The notes below the pieces were generated by a model, which did not search any database, was not told the origin of the DNA, and saw only the letters and a list, made by a program, of their open reading frames with translations. Made by a program: the position numbers and the translations under genes. A stretch of DNA of 64,000 nucleotides from NCBI RefSeq assembly GCF_003019815.1, contig NZ_CP027773.1, positions 376,001 to 440,000 of the forward strand. The letters are read 5' to 3'. Numbering within the stretch: the stretch's first letter is position 1; each line of letters opens with the position of its first letter. Shown one piece after another: positions 9,231 through 16,691 of the stretch. The DNA is from Variovorax sp. PMC12 (GTDB taxonomy: Bacteria > Pseudomonadota > Gammaproteobacteria > Burkholderiales > Burkholderiaceae_C).

Positions 9231-10432
9231 GAACGTTGTTCTCCGCGAGTGGACACCATCCAGATGGCGATGCATTGAGCTGCGGCGCCAGCCAGGGGAA
9301 TGAAAAGCAAGGTGCCGTTTGTCGAGAGGAGTCCTCCCAGTGCAGCCCCTGCGGCCATGCCAAAGTAGGTGGCCATGGTGTTGAGTGCAATCACCTGTAC
9401 GGCGTGTGGCGGGCTCGGTGACACAAGACGAGAAGCCTGCGGGGGTGTGCATGCCCAGCCGGATGCCGCAAAGATGGCGACGGCAACCGGGAAGAGCCAC
9501 ACCCCCAAGGGAGGGCCGCTGAACACGGCCAGACTCATCAGGAGCAAAGAAGCGAGATGCGCACAAAGAAAGTACTGCAGTGCGCGTACGGGTGTTTTGA
9601 GGAAATCGCCGAGCCGTCCACCGATGAGATTCCCGGCAATGGCCGCCGCACCATAGATCAACAAGACAAAGCTTGTCTTGTCTGCCGACCAGCCGGTCGC
9701 GGACTGGCTGATCGGGACGATGAACGTATATGTGGCAATGCCACCCGCCATCCATACGAAGCAACTTGCAAGAGCCCGGATCACGTCGCCGTTTCGGAGT
9801 GGCGACAGGCGCTCTCCCAGCGAAAGGCTCCTGGACTGGAAGTTGGCCGGCATCACCCACCAGAGCGCCGCGGCCGCGGCTGCGGCCAGGGTCGCAATCA
9901 GGATGAAGGTCATCCGCCACGAACTTACGCTTGCGAGCATCAAACCCAGAGGGACGGCCGTGACGAGGGCGGCCGTCAGTCCCCCCAAGACGAAGCTGCT
10001 GGCCTGGGCACGTTTTTCGGGAGGCAGAAGGTTGATGGCAGCCGCAACTGCTGCCGGCGAATAAGCCGCGGCACTCATTGCCGCGATCAGGCGCCACAGC
10101 AAGAGCCAGGCGTATTGCTCCGACAGGGCTGCCGCAAGATTGGCAGCGGCGAAGACGCCCATCGACGCGATGAGGATCGTCCGAAGAGATTTTCCGCCCA
10201 ATACGGCACCTAGGATCGGGGCGCTTATCGCGTAAGTCAGCGCGAACGCCGACACCAGCAGGCCTGCCTGGGACAGCGACACCTGAAGCCCTGTCGCCAG
10301 ATCTGGAAGGATGCCCGCGATCACGAATCCATCGGCGCCGATCGCGAACATCCCCAGCGCCAGCAGCACAACGGATCCCGGCACGCTCAGCCCGGGGCGC
10401 TGCGGTGCTGCTACAGTCTCTGCGGGTCTCAT
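9227..10432 (-). CDS. MFS transporter, probable drug/metabolite exporter of the biosynthetic operon
   Basis: About 401 residues and about 12 hydrophobic segments. The first is VVLLALGMFAIGADGFVIAG with the DHA1-type loop GILPDLATGLQVSLSQAG; the DHA1 signature continues as LLLWRLIAAMSAAAYSPAAVA. The start chosen (MRPAETVAAPQ) leaves a 25-base gap after the acyl carrier protein gene; longer upstream starts would overlap it. DHA1 members export small hydrophobic compounds by proton antiport, so export of the operon's product or self-protection is a reasonable inference. Confidence 0.85.
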   Translation of the reverse strand: MRPAETVAAPQRPGLSVPGSVVLLALGMFAIGADGFVIAGILPDLATGLQVSLSQAGLLVSAFALTYAISAPILGAVLGGKSLRTILIASMGVFAAANLAAALSEQYAWLLLWRLIAAMSAAAYSPAAVAAAINLLPPEKRAQASSFVLGGLTAALVTAVPLGLMLASVSSWRMTFILIATLAAAAAAALWWVMPANFQSRSLSLGERLSPLRNGDVIRALASCFVWMAGGIATYTFIVPISQSATGWSADKTSFVLLIYGAAAIAGNLIGGRLGDFLKTPVRALQYFLCAHLASLLLMSLAVFSGPPLGVWLFPVAVAIFAASGWACTPPQASRLVSPSPPHAVQVIALNTMATYFGMAAGAALGGLLSTNGTLLFIPLAGAAAQCIAIWMVSTRGEQRS

Positions 10433-10457
10433 TCGGGTATTGCGGTTTTCTGCCGGT

Positions 10458-10739
10458 TCACTTCGTTGTCGGCGCCGAACTGCTGCAAGACGAAACGTGC
10501 GCCACGAGAAGTTCAATGGTGTTGAACTCGAACAGCGCCGTCGGTTCGACGGGAATGTGGAACTCCTGCTCCAGTTCTGCCGTGATCTCGACGGCTTGCA
10601 CGGAGTCGATGCCGAACTCTTCAAACGGGATGCCGGAATGCAGTTCGGCTGCCGGGATGTCGCACCGCCTGCTGATGTAGTTGATCAGCCAAGCCCTGAG
10701 TTCATCGAGATTGACTTGGGTGCTTGCTTCTTGCTTCAT
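10458..10739 (-). CDS. Acyl carrier protein
   Basis: 93 residues with the phosphopantetheine attachment site EFGIDSVQAVEI, modified serine at residue 46. The four-helix pattern is typical (AWLINYISRRCDI, then VEITAELEQEFHIPV). It is a stand-alone carrier that differs from housekeeping AcpP. Its ATG overlaps the stop of the desaturase gene (ATGA), and together with the acyl-AMP ligase gene upstream it forms the ligase-desaturase-carrier order of the JamABC cassette known from jamaicamide biosynthesis. The fatty chain would be loaded on Ser46 by the ligase and modified while tethered. No phosphopantetheinyl transferase gene is in the window. Confidence 0.93.
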   Translation of the reverse strand: MKQEASTQVNLDELRAWLINYISRRCDIPAAELHSGIPFEEFGIDSVQAVEITAELEQEFHIPVEPTALFEFNTIELLVAHVSSCSSSAPTTK

Positions 10740-11719
10740 GCTTTTTTCTTTCCTGGTTCGTACTCGACCGAGTAACGTTGCTTTGCTTCGAGGATCTGTT
10801 CTTGCGTGGGTCTGCGAACATCCCAGACAAGTCCGAGGCGTTCCAGGAGCCGGATGACCAGAGCGGAAATGTCGGGTTGCCACCAATGCAGCGAAACGCT
10901 GGCAGAGGCCGGAAATTCGTGATGGTTGTTGTGCAGCGAAAGGCCAAGAGTCGGAATCGCGAGCAACAGGTTGTTGCGGCTGTTGTCGGCGCGGCGGAAT
11001 GGCCGCGTGCCAACCAGATGCCCGAACGAGTTGGTGATGTAGTACATCTGATTGGCCACGAAGATTCGCAGCAGTCCGCCCCAAAGAAGTCCGGAGAGAA
11101 AACCTTGCCACGATTGGTACCAGGCAGCACCGATGAGCGCGGGAATGACAATGCCCAGGATTCCCCACTTGGCGTAGGTCACATGCAGCCTGAACAGGTC
11201 GGGCCGGCGGAACATATCGGGCGTCATCCGTTCCCACCCCTTGGGCTTGAGCGAGTCGGGGTTGAACATCCAGCCGATGTATGCATGCATGAATTGGGCG
11301 ATGCGGCGACCCGGGGGACTGCCGGCCGGTGCGACAGGGCTGTGAGGGTCGCTGGGTTCGTCCGTGTTTCCGTGATGCCGCCTATGGGTCGCGGTCCAGA
11401 GAATCACCCCTCCCTGGAAACTCATCGACCCCAGGATGCCCAGCATCATTTCCACGGGTTTGGTCGTCTTGAAAGACTTGTGTGCGAAGTACCGGTGAAA
11501 GCCGACCTCCAGGCCGACCATCGCCAGGAAATAGCACACCGCGAACAGCACGACGTCGAAGAGGTGCACTGGCATTCCGAACGCAAGAATCGAGACGAGC
11601 AGAAAAATGGCTCCCAGCAGCGGCACGATGTTGGCCGTCAGCGCCAGGATCAGATCCCGCCTGCTGGTGCGCGCGCGTTGCCTCAGGAGCGCCTGATTTG
11701 GTGCATTTGGAGTGAGCAT
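10736..11719 (-). CDS. Membrane-bound di-iron fatty acid desaturase
   Basis: 327 residues. The three histidine boxes are clear: HRYFAH at residues 75-80, HRRHH at 112-116 and HNNHH at 263-267, plus a fourth metal-region SFGH near 231-234. Four hydrophobic stretches are visible (LTANIVPLLGAIFLLVSIL, VVLFAVCYFLAMVGLEVG, WGILGIVIPALIGAAW and LSGLLWGGLLRIFVAN). Such enzymes introduce cis double bonds, and some relatives (JamB type) go on to terminal alkenes or alkynes on ACP-bound chains. Gene order with the ligase and carrier favours an ACP-bound substrate. Position of desaturation and alkyne formation cannot be judged here. Four bases separate it from the ligase gene. Confidence 0.92.
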   Translation of the reverse strand: MLTPNAPNQALLRQRARTSRRDLILALTANIVPLLGAIFLLVSILAFGMPVHLFDVVLFAVCYFLAMVGLEVGFHRYFAHKSFKTTKPVEMMLGILGSMSFQGGVILWTATHRRHHGNTDEPSDPHSPVAPAGSPPGRRIAQFMHAYIGWMFNPDSLKPKGWERMTPDMFRRPDLFRLHVTYAKWGILGIVIPALIGAAWYQSWQGFLSGLLWGGLLRIFVANQMYYITNSFGHLVGTRPFRRADNSRNNLLLAIPTLGLSLHNNHHEFPASASVSLHWWQPDISALVIRLLERLGLVWDVRRPTQEQILEAKQRYSVEYEPGKKKA

Positions 11720-11723
11720 GTGT

Positions 11724-13535
11724 CTAGCTTTCGACGGCAGTTGCCAGGGAGCCGCTTTGTTGGGTATGGGTGTCTTGGCCTGAAGGACGGGTCCATTGCG
11801 CCCAGACCTCCATTTCCTGCCGCTCCAGCAACTTGCGCGTGAGGCGTCGCTGAACCTTTCCGCTGGAGGTCTTCAGCGTTCTTCCTGGCGCCACGATGAC
11901 GACGGTGAAGGGGAAGAGCTGAGACTGCTTTCCGACGGCTTTGCGGATGTCCGCCAGCAACGCGTCCGGGTCCGATTTGCGCGCGGTGCGCTCGATTTCC
12001 GCGACCACGGCAATCTCCCCCTCGTCGCCGACGTTGAATGCGACGGTGCATGACGGCCTGACTTCGGCGATGGTCGCTTCGACTGCGCGCTCGATGTCTT
12101 GAGGGTAGTACTTCTTGCCCCTGACGATGATCGTGTCCTTGATGCGGCCAGTGACGAACAGCTCCTCATTCACGAGAAACCCGAGATCGCCCGTACGCAG
12201 AAAAGGACCTGCTCCGGATTCGGTGTATGCGCTGAAGACCTCGCGGGTCTGCTCATCCCGCTGCCAGTACCCCTTTGCAATGCTCGGGCCGCTGACCCAT
12301 ATTTCGCCTTCTTCGCCATCCTCAAGCTCTTGGAGGCCATCGGGATCGACGATGCGGATCTCTTGTTGTGCGAGAGTGCGGCCGCACCCGACCTTGATTC
12401 CCTGATTGGGGGGTGGTGTAAATGTTTCGGATGCCGTTGCGCCGTCCCATTGCATCATCTGCTTGCTGATGGTGTTCAGCAGGACGGGCGCCGACGTCGC
12501 GTCTCCGCCCGAAGAAAACAGAGTGCCTTCCGCCAGGCCGTAGCATGGATAGAGCATCTCGGGCACGAAGCCCGCCGAGGAAAAACTCTCGCAAAATCGT
12601 TTCAAGGTGGCGACCTGGATGGGTTCCGCGCCGCTGTACATGATGCGCAGGGTATTGAGCGATAGCGTCTGAGAGACCGGATCGCGGGCGTTGGCAACCA
12701 GGTCGAAGGCGAAGTTCGGCCCGCCGGACAGCGTCGCCTTGTATTCGGAAATCGCGTTCAGCCATCGCATGGGGCGCTGAATGAACGAGAAGGGCGACAT
12801 GAGAACAGCATGGAATCCCACGAATAGCGGTTCGAGGATCGCGGAGATCAGGCCCATGTCGTGATACGGAGGTAGCCAACTCACCATCACGGTCTCGCGC
12901 GTACTGCCGAACTTGTCGCGGATCTCGCCTAGGTTGTGGATCAGATTCGAATGCGTGACCATGACTCCCTTCGGCTCGCCAGTCGAGCCAGAGGTGTACT
13001 GCAGGAAAGCCAATTCCGTGGCGACGGGATGCTGCAAACGAAGCGCCAACTGACCCGGTTCGGCACAGACAGCCTCGGAAATGATCTGGTGTTCCCCGAG
13101 GGGAAAACTGGATGAGCGGGTTTCCTGGAGCTTTGTCAGGTCGACCGCCTGCGTCAGGATGATCGATGCAGTGCAGTCCGCGATGACCGCACGGAGTCGA
13201 TCACGGTGTTGATTGTTCTTGACCGGGTATGCGGGAACCGCCGCAAGGCCAGCCCAAAGGCAACTGTAGAACGCAACTATGTAGTCGATGCCGGGCGGGT
13301 AGAGAAGAATCGCGCGCTCACCCGGTGCGGCCACTTGCTGCAGCCGGGCCGAGAACGAGATAACGCGATCCAGTAGCTCTCCATATGTGATCCGCTGGTA
13401 CGAGCTCTTGTCTTCAGGGTTGTGCAAGAAGGTGTAGGCAACCAGATTGCGGTCGGTGACCCCTCTCAAACCGACGTAGTCACAGATCGTTCGATATCCA
13501 TTTCCGCTGTCGGCGGCATAGCTTCCCAACTTCAC
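11724..13535 (-). CDS. Fatty acyl-AMP ligase (FAAL), acyl-ACP loading enzyme
   Basis: 603 residues, an adenylate-forming enzyme. The ATP motif YTSGSTGEPKG is at 180-190. WLPPYHDMGL at 220-229 and IVRGKKYYPQDIE at 470-482 are typical of fatty acyl-AMP ligases rather than CoA ligases. The C-terminal lysine is K560 in KTSSGKVQRR. It would activate a free fatty acid as acyl-AMP and pass it to the acyl carrier protein two genes downstream. It is the first gene of the nine-gene operon, divergent from the LysR gene at 13666. The 130-base intergenic stretch carries inverted repeats that may be the operator. Confidence 0.93.
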   Translation of the reverse strand: MKLGSYAADSGNGYRTICDYVGLRGVTDRNLVAYTFLHNPEDKSSYQRITYGELLDRVISFSARLQQVAAPGERAILLYPPGIDYIVAFYSCLWAGLAAVPAYPVKNNQHRDRLRAVIADCTASIILTQAVDLTKLQETRSSSFPLGEHQIISEAVCAEPGQLALRLQHPVATELAFLQYTSGSTGEPKGVMVTHSNLIHNLGEIRDKFGSTRETVMVSWLPPYHDMGLISAILEPLFVGFHAVLMSPFSFIQRPMRWLNAISEYKATLSGGPNFAFDLVANARDPVSQTLSLNTLRIMYSGAEPIQVATLKRFCESFSSAGFVPEMLYPCYGLAEGTLFSSGGDATSAPVLLNTISKQMMQWDGATASETFTPPPNQGIKVGCGRTLAQQEIRIVDPDGLQELEDGEEGEIWVSGPSIAKGYWQRDEQTREVFSAYTESGAGPFLRTGDLGFLVNEELFVTGRIKDTIIVRGKKYYPQDIERAVEATIAEVRPSCTVAFNVGDEGEIAVVAEIERTARKSDPDALLADIRKAVGKQSQLFPFTVVIVAPGRTLKTSSGKVQRRLTRKLLERQEMEVWAQWTRPSGQDTHTQQSGSLATAVES

Positions 13536-13611
13536 GCGAGACTCCTCCCGAATCTTTTTATGACTCAGCCTGTCTGGTTGAATGGATTTGTTTCGGGTAA
13601 TTCTTTGCGTA

Positions 13612-13658
13612 ACAGATAAGATTGTCTATGTCTGTTTTTGCATCTGATGAGACATAGA
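13612..13658. promoter_or_regulatory. Candidate LysR operator between the FAAL operon and lysR
   Basis: Two overlapping inverted repeats are seen. ACAGA at 13612-13616 pairs with TCTGT at 13631-13635, and a perfect nine-base pair TCTATGTCT at 13625-13633 matches AGACATAGA at 13650-13658. The second repeat reaches into the ribosome-binding region of lysR, which would suit autorepression. LysR-type regulators usually bind such a region to control both divergent genes. No clear -35/-10 pair was resolved. Confidence 0.5.
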
Positions 13659-13665
13659 AGGTCTG

Positions 13666-14544
13666 ATGATCGATCTCCAGAAACTCCACTATTTCGTCGC
13701 TGTCGCAGAGACGTTGAACGTTGGAAAAGCGGCAACGCTGCTGCACATTTCCCAATCGCCGTTGAGCCGCCAAATCATTGCGCTGGAAGAACGTCTGGGT
13801 ACGGCACTCTTCTCGAGAGAGCGGAAGCGGCTTCAGCTGACGGACGCGGGGCGGCAGTTCCTCGATGAGGCAAAAGCCCTCATGGAACATGCGCAGCAGC
13901 TGGAGGATCGGATCCGGGATGAGGCCGAGGGAAGGACGGGCTCTTTGACGCTTGGTTTCGTGGAGGGCGCCATTCACGTAGGAGCGCTCCAGACGGCCAT
14001 CAAGCGCTTCCTGAAGGTCGCGCCGCACGCCAGGATCGAGCTGAAGAACCTTCGCTCTAGGCAACAGTTCGAAGCCTTGCAGTTCGGCGGAATCGATGTC
14101 GGATTCTCTTACTCGCCGCCCTTGCAAAACAGTCCGCTTGTCGCAGAGCAGATCGCGGATGAAGGGTTTGCTGTCGCGATGCCCAGGAATCACCCGCTGG
14201 CCAAGGGGCGCTTTGATCCGCGAAAGCTGGATGGGGAGGCATTCATAGCCCTTCCCGAAAAAGACTCCCCAGAGGCTCGGCAGAGTTTGATGGGGGCGTG
14301 TGCGAGCGCAGGCTTCATCCCCAACGTTCGATTCGAAGCGGCGGAGCCTTCCGTCGTGCTCGGGCTGGTAGACGCGGGTGTTGGATTGGCGATCGTTCAG
14401 GAAAGCCTGGGCAAGGCGCCAGGCAGGGGAATCGTGCTCCGCCCGTTGCCTCCGTCATTCCCCATGAGAGCCAAAATATTCAGGGTCACAAGGAAAGCCA
14501 CGCGGCCCCTAGTCGCAAGATTTCTCGGCAGCCAGCAAGCCTGA
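13666..14544 (+). CDS. LysR-family transcriptional regulator of the biosynthetic operon
   Basis: 292 residues. The N-terminal winged helix-turn-helix is LNVGKAATLLHISQSPLSRQIIALEERLGTALF (in two parts: LNVGKAATLLHISQSPL, then SRQIIALEERLGTALF), followed by the linker helix and a co-inducer domain starting GSLTLGFVEGAIHVG. The wording is close to the CatM/BenM-like subgroup. It is transcribed away from the nine-gene operon with 130 bases between the two starts, which is the usual arrangement for a LysR activator and its target. The start is preceded by AGAAGG. The effector is unknown and may be a pathway intermediate. Confidence 0.9.
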   Translation: MIDLQKLHYFVAVAETLNVGKAATLLHISQSPLSRQIIALEERLGTALFSRERKRLQLTDAGRQFLDEAKALMEHAQQLEDRIRDEAEGRTGSLTLGFVEGAIHVGALQTAIKRFLKVAPHARIELKNLRSRQQFEALQFGGIDVGFSYSPPLQNSPLVAEQIADEGFAVAMPRNHPLAKGRFDPRKLDGEAFIALPEKDSPEARQSLMGACASAGFIPNVRFEAAEPSVVLGLVDAGVGLAIVQESLGKAPGRGIVLRPLPPSFPMRAKIFRVTRKATRPLVARFLGSQQA

Positions 14545-14568
14545 GTTGCCGCCGAATGCCCGTCTTGC

Positions 14569-14853
14569 CTACGAGAACAGGCGGTGCATGGCGTCGATCG
14601 ACTCCGGTCCATACGCGACTACGCCGACGGGCACGGCATAGTCTATGGCCTCGATGATCTTGCCCGCCCACACGGGGCTGAATCCACCGCATAGTTCGAT
14701 GAGCTGCACGCCTTCGCGAACCATCTCCTGCGCGACCTCGATGCCCTCGGAGGCCGTTGCGACGCCCACCACCTTCATCTGAAACTGCACTGTCCCCTGA
14801 TGCTGGACAAATCGGTCTCCGGTCACGATGAATCCGAACTTGGTGAGGGCCAT
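14569..14853 (-). CDS. Small DUF6506-like protein
   Basis: 94 residues, soluble, with the phrase EGVQLIELCGGFSPVWAGKI, which I associate with DUF6506-type proteins; they have no known function. The pattern is of alternating strands and helices (FGFIVTGDRF, VQFQMKVVGVATASEG, VPVGVVAYG). It is convergent with lysR and its base composition resembles the operon rather than the GC-rich flank, so it may belong to the same acquired block. Residues Cys55 and Gly56-Gly57 in the ELCGG turn could form a small active or binding site. Confidence 0.65.
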   Translation of the reverse strand: MALTKFGFIVTGDRFVQHQGTVQFQMKVVGVATASEGIEVAQEMVREGVQLIELCGGFSPVWAGKIIEAIDYAVPVGVVAYGPESIDAMHRLFS

Positions 14854-14996
14854 GAGCTTGTTCTCCGTTTGTGCGTGGATGAGAGCGTTGGAGCAAGAGA
14901 CGCCGCTGGCGACCGCCTGCCTTCAATTCAGCCTAACACCGGACCAGGCTTCTCGTCTGCAAGATTCGCGACTGGCTGGCTCTCGCTCGAACAATC

Positions 14997-15557
14997 TCAG
15001 TGAACTAACTCAGCCGGCGGCAGCAGCTTGTCGATCCGCTCGCGCAGCGACTCGGCGCGCTCGGGGCCGGCAGCTTTCTCGATTTCCGTGAGCATGAGCG
15101 CGGCGATGGTCAGCATGGCTTCGCGGTCGCGGGCTTCGCGCAGGGCGTCGCGCATCTGCAGCGCGAACTTGGGATCGCGGCGCACGAACATGCGCTCGCA
15201 GATGTCGAACAGGAACATGCGCGTGGTGGCCAGGGAGCGCTTGCCGTCGAAGGTGTCGGCCGACGTGGCGATCTGGATCGGCTCGCTGGCGGGGATGGGT
15301 GCGGGTTGGGCGGGCGCCGGGGCAGGGGGCACGGCGTTGCCGGGGGCAACCGCCACCTTCGGAGTCTGCAGATAGCCGCGCTGCACCAGCGTCTGGATGG
15401 CCTGCTCGGCTTCGTCGCGGGTGCTGAACAGCGGGCTGAAGTCGCTCAGCGAACGCCGCCCGTCGGCCATGAGCAGCAGTGCGCGTTCACGCTGGCTGAG
15501 CGTGCGCTGTCCGCCCTGGAGTTCGTCGCGCGCCTTGTCGGTCTTGGTGGGAAACAT
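14997..15557 (-). CDS. Hypothetical protein with possible winged-helix N-terminus
   Basis: About 186 residues from MFPTKTDKARDELQ; a longer start at 15602 is possible. The first 75 residues (TLSQRERALLLMADGRRSL, then EQAIQTLVQRGYLQTP) read like a small helical winged-helix unit. A low-complexity Pro/Ala linker of about 25 residues follows, then a helical domain rich in Arg and Glu (ICERMFVRRDPKFALQM). I do not recognise a family. It is divergent from the membrane protein gene at 15724. The 143 bases between it and the DUF6506-like gene hold nothing I can name. Confidence 0.6.
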   Translation of the reverse strand: MFPTKTDKARDELQGGQRTLSQRERALLLMADGRRSLSDFSPLFSTRDEAEQAIQTLVQRGYLQTPKVAVAPGNAVPPAPAPAQPAPIPASEPIQIATSADTFDGKRSLATTRMFLFDICERMFVRRDPKFALQMRDALREARDREAMLTIAALMLTEIEKAAGPERAESLRERIDKLLPPAELVH

Positions 15558-15723
15558 GGCAGCCACAGCTTTCGGAGATCGAGGGCAGCAGCATCGTTGC
15601 AAGCGGTGACATCTTCATGAACCCTTTTCGCTTACGGAAATGGCGTTGGCCCCGCACGATTTCCCGATACCGCGACTGCCTTGCCCGGCGGTATGCTCCG
15701 GCACCGCGGAAGGGGCCCACCTC

Positions 15724-16143
15724 ATGCTTCCCATCGTCTTTGCACTCATGGCGACAGTCCTGCTGCTCGTGTGGATGGGCTTTTTCATGATGGGATCGCT
15801 GCCGCTGCTGATCCTCAAGCACGACACGCCGCTGGACTCGCGCTTCATCCGTGGCCTGTTCAACGTGTACTACCTCGCGACGATGCTGACGGGCAGCACG
15901 GCGGCGCTCTGCTATGCATGGTCGGGCAGGCCGGCATTTGCCGCGGGCATGGCCTTCGTCGCCGGCCTGGCCTTTTCGCTGCGCCGCTGGCTGATCATTC
16001 CGCGCATGGACCTGCTGCGCGGCACGATTCCGGCGCTGGATGTCTCTGCCCGCCGGTTCCGCCAGCTTCACATTGCCGGAATGGCGCTCAACGTGGTGCA
16101 GTTGGGCACCGTGGCCTGGGCCCTTACGAAGCTGGGGCTGTGA
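15724..16143 (+). CDS. Conserved small integral membrane protein
   Basis: 139 residues from MLPIVFALMAT, chosen because the upstream extension is proline-rich and unlike a membrane protein N-terminus. Four hydrophobic segments are visible: IVFALMATVLLLVWMGFFMM, FNVYYLATMLTGSTAALCYA, AAGMAFVAGLAF and LHIAGMALNVVQLGTVAWAL. Function unknown. It is followed after 4 bases by a convergent gene. Confidence 0.65.
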   Translation: MLPIVFALMATVLLLVWMGFFMMGSLPLLILKHDTPLDSRFIRGLFNVYYLATMLTGSTAALCYAWSGRPAFAAGMAFVAGLAFSLRRWLIIPRMDLLRGTIPALDVSARRFRQLHIAGMALNVVQLGTVAWALTKLGL

Positions 16144-16147
16144 GCCG

Positions 16148-16612
16148 TCAGCCGCCCGCGCTTTCCTTGCGGATCAGCCACTGGTTGCCCACGCGCTGCA
16201 GCTCGAGCGTCTTGCGGCCCGTCTCCTTCACCTTGTCGGCGCGGTAGACCTGCTTGAACCTGGCGCTCGCGGCCTGTCCGTTGATGCTGATGACGAGGTC
16301 TTCGATGCCCACGCTGATGCTCGACTTGTCCGCGATGCGCGCGCGACGCTCGGTCTCCCAGCGCTTGCGGTCCTGGTTGCGCGCCGGCGTGAAGTCGGGC
16401 GCGTAGGCGGCGAGGTAGCGGTCCGCGTCGCGGGCCGACCAGGCCGCGGCCCAGGCGCGCACCGCAGCCTCGACTTCGGCGATGCCGACCGTGGGAGCGG
16501 GGGGCGCCGCCTCGGTGGTGGTGGGCGCGGCCGGCGGGGTGGCGCCGAATGCGGCCGTGGCCAGCAGCAGTCCACCGGCGAGCAGGCTGGTGGTCGTCAA
16601 GGATCGGTTCAT
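16148..16612 (-). CDS. Secreted SnoaL/NTF2-like protein (Cds6-type domain)
   Basis: 154 residues. An N-terminal signal peptide (TTTSLLAGGLLLATAAFGA) is followed by a Pro/Thr/Ala linker and one cone-shaped SnoaL-like domain: VEAAVRAWAAAWSARDADRY, then APDFTPARNQDRKRWETERR and LELQRVGNQWLIRKE. Such domains occur at the end of L,D-transpeptidases and in stand-alone periplasmic proteins. No catalytic residues can be claimed, so a binding or scaffold role in the periplasm is the safest guess. Confidence 0.7.
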   Translation of the reverse strand: MNRSLTTTSLLAGGLLLATAAFGATPPAAPTTTEAAPPAPTVGIAEVEAAVRAWAAAWSARDADRYLAAYAPDFTPARNQDRKRWETERRARIADKSSISVGIEDLVISINGQAASARFKQVYRADKVKETGRKTLELQRVGNQWLIRKESAGG

Positions 16613-16691
16613 GGCGCAGTTCCCTCTTTGTCGGTTATAGGCGTCGAGTCCGACGCCGATTCTGGCAGTGAACCAATGCGCCGCGCGAGGC

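Noticed and set aside
7917..10097. Flavin monooxygenase with 289 extra N-terminal residues
   Set aside because: The extension is the MFS gene read out of frame; the FAD motif starts just after the ATG at 9230.
10458..11237. Acyl carrier protein extended to 259 residues
   Set aside because: The extra N-terminus lies in another frame of the desaturase gene; ATG at 10739 with ATGA overlap is the natural start.
10736..11719. A polyyne pathway of the caryoynencin type
   Set aside because: Polyyne clusters carry several desaturases; only one is present, so a polyyne is not supported, though a single alkene or alkyne remains possible.
4750..14995. Integrative element or prophage
   Set aside because: No integrase, transposase, att-like repeat or tRNA found at the edges; only a composition shift supports transfer.
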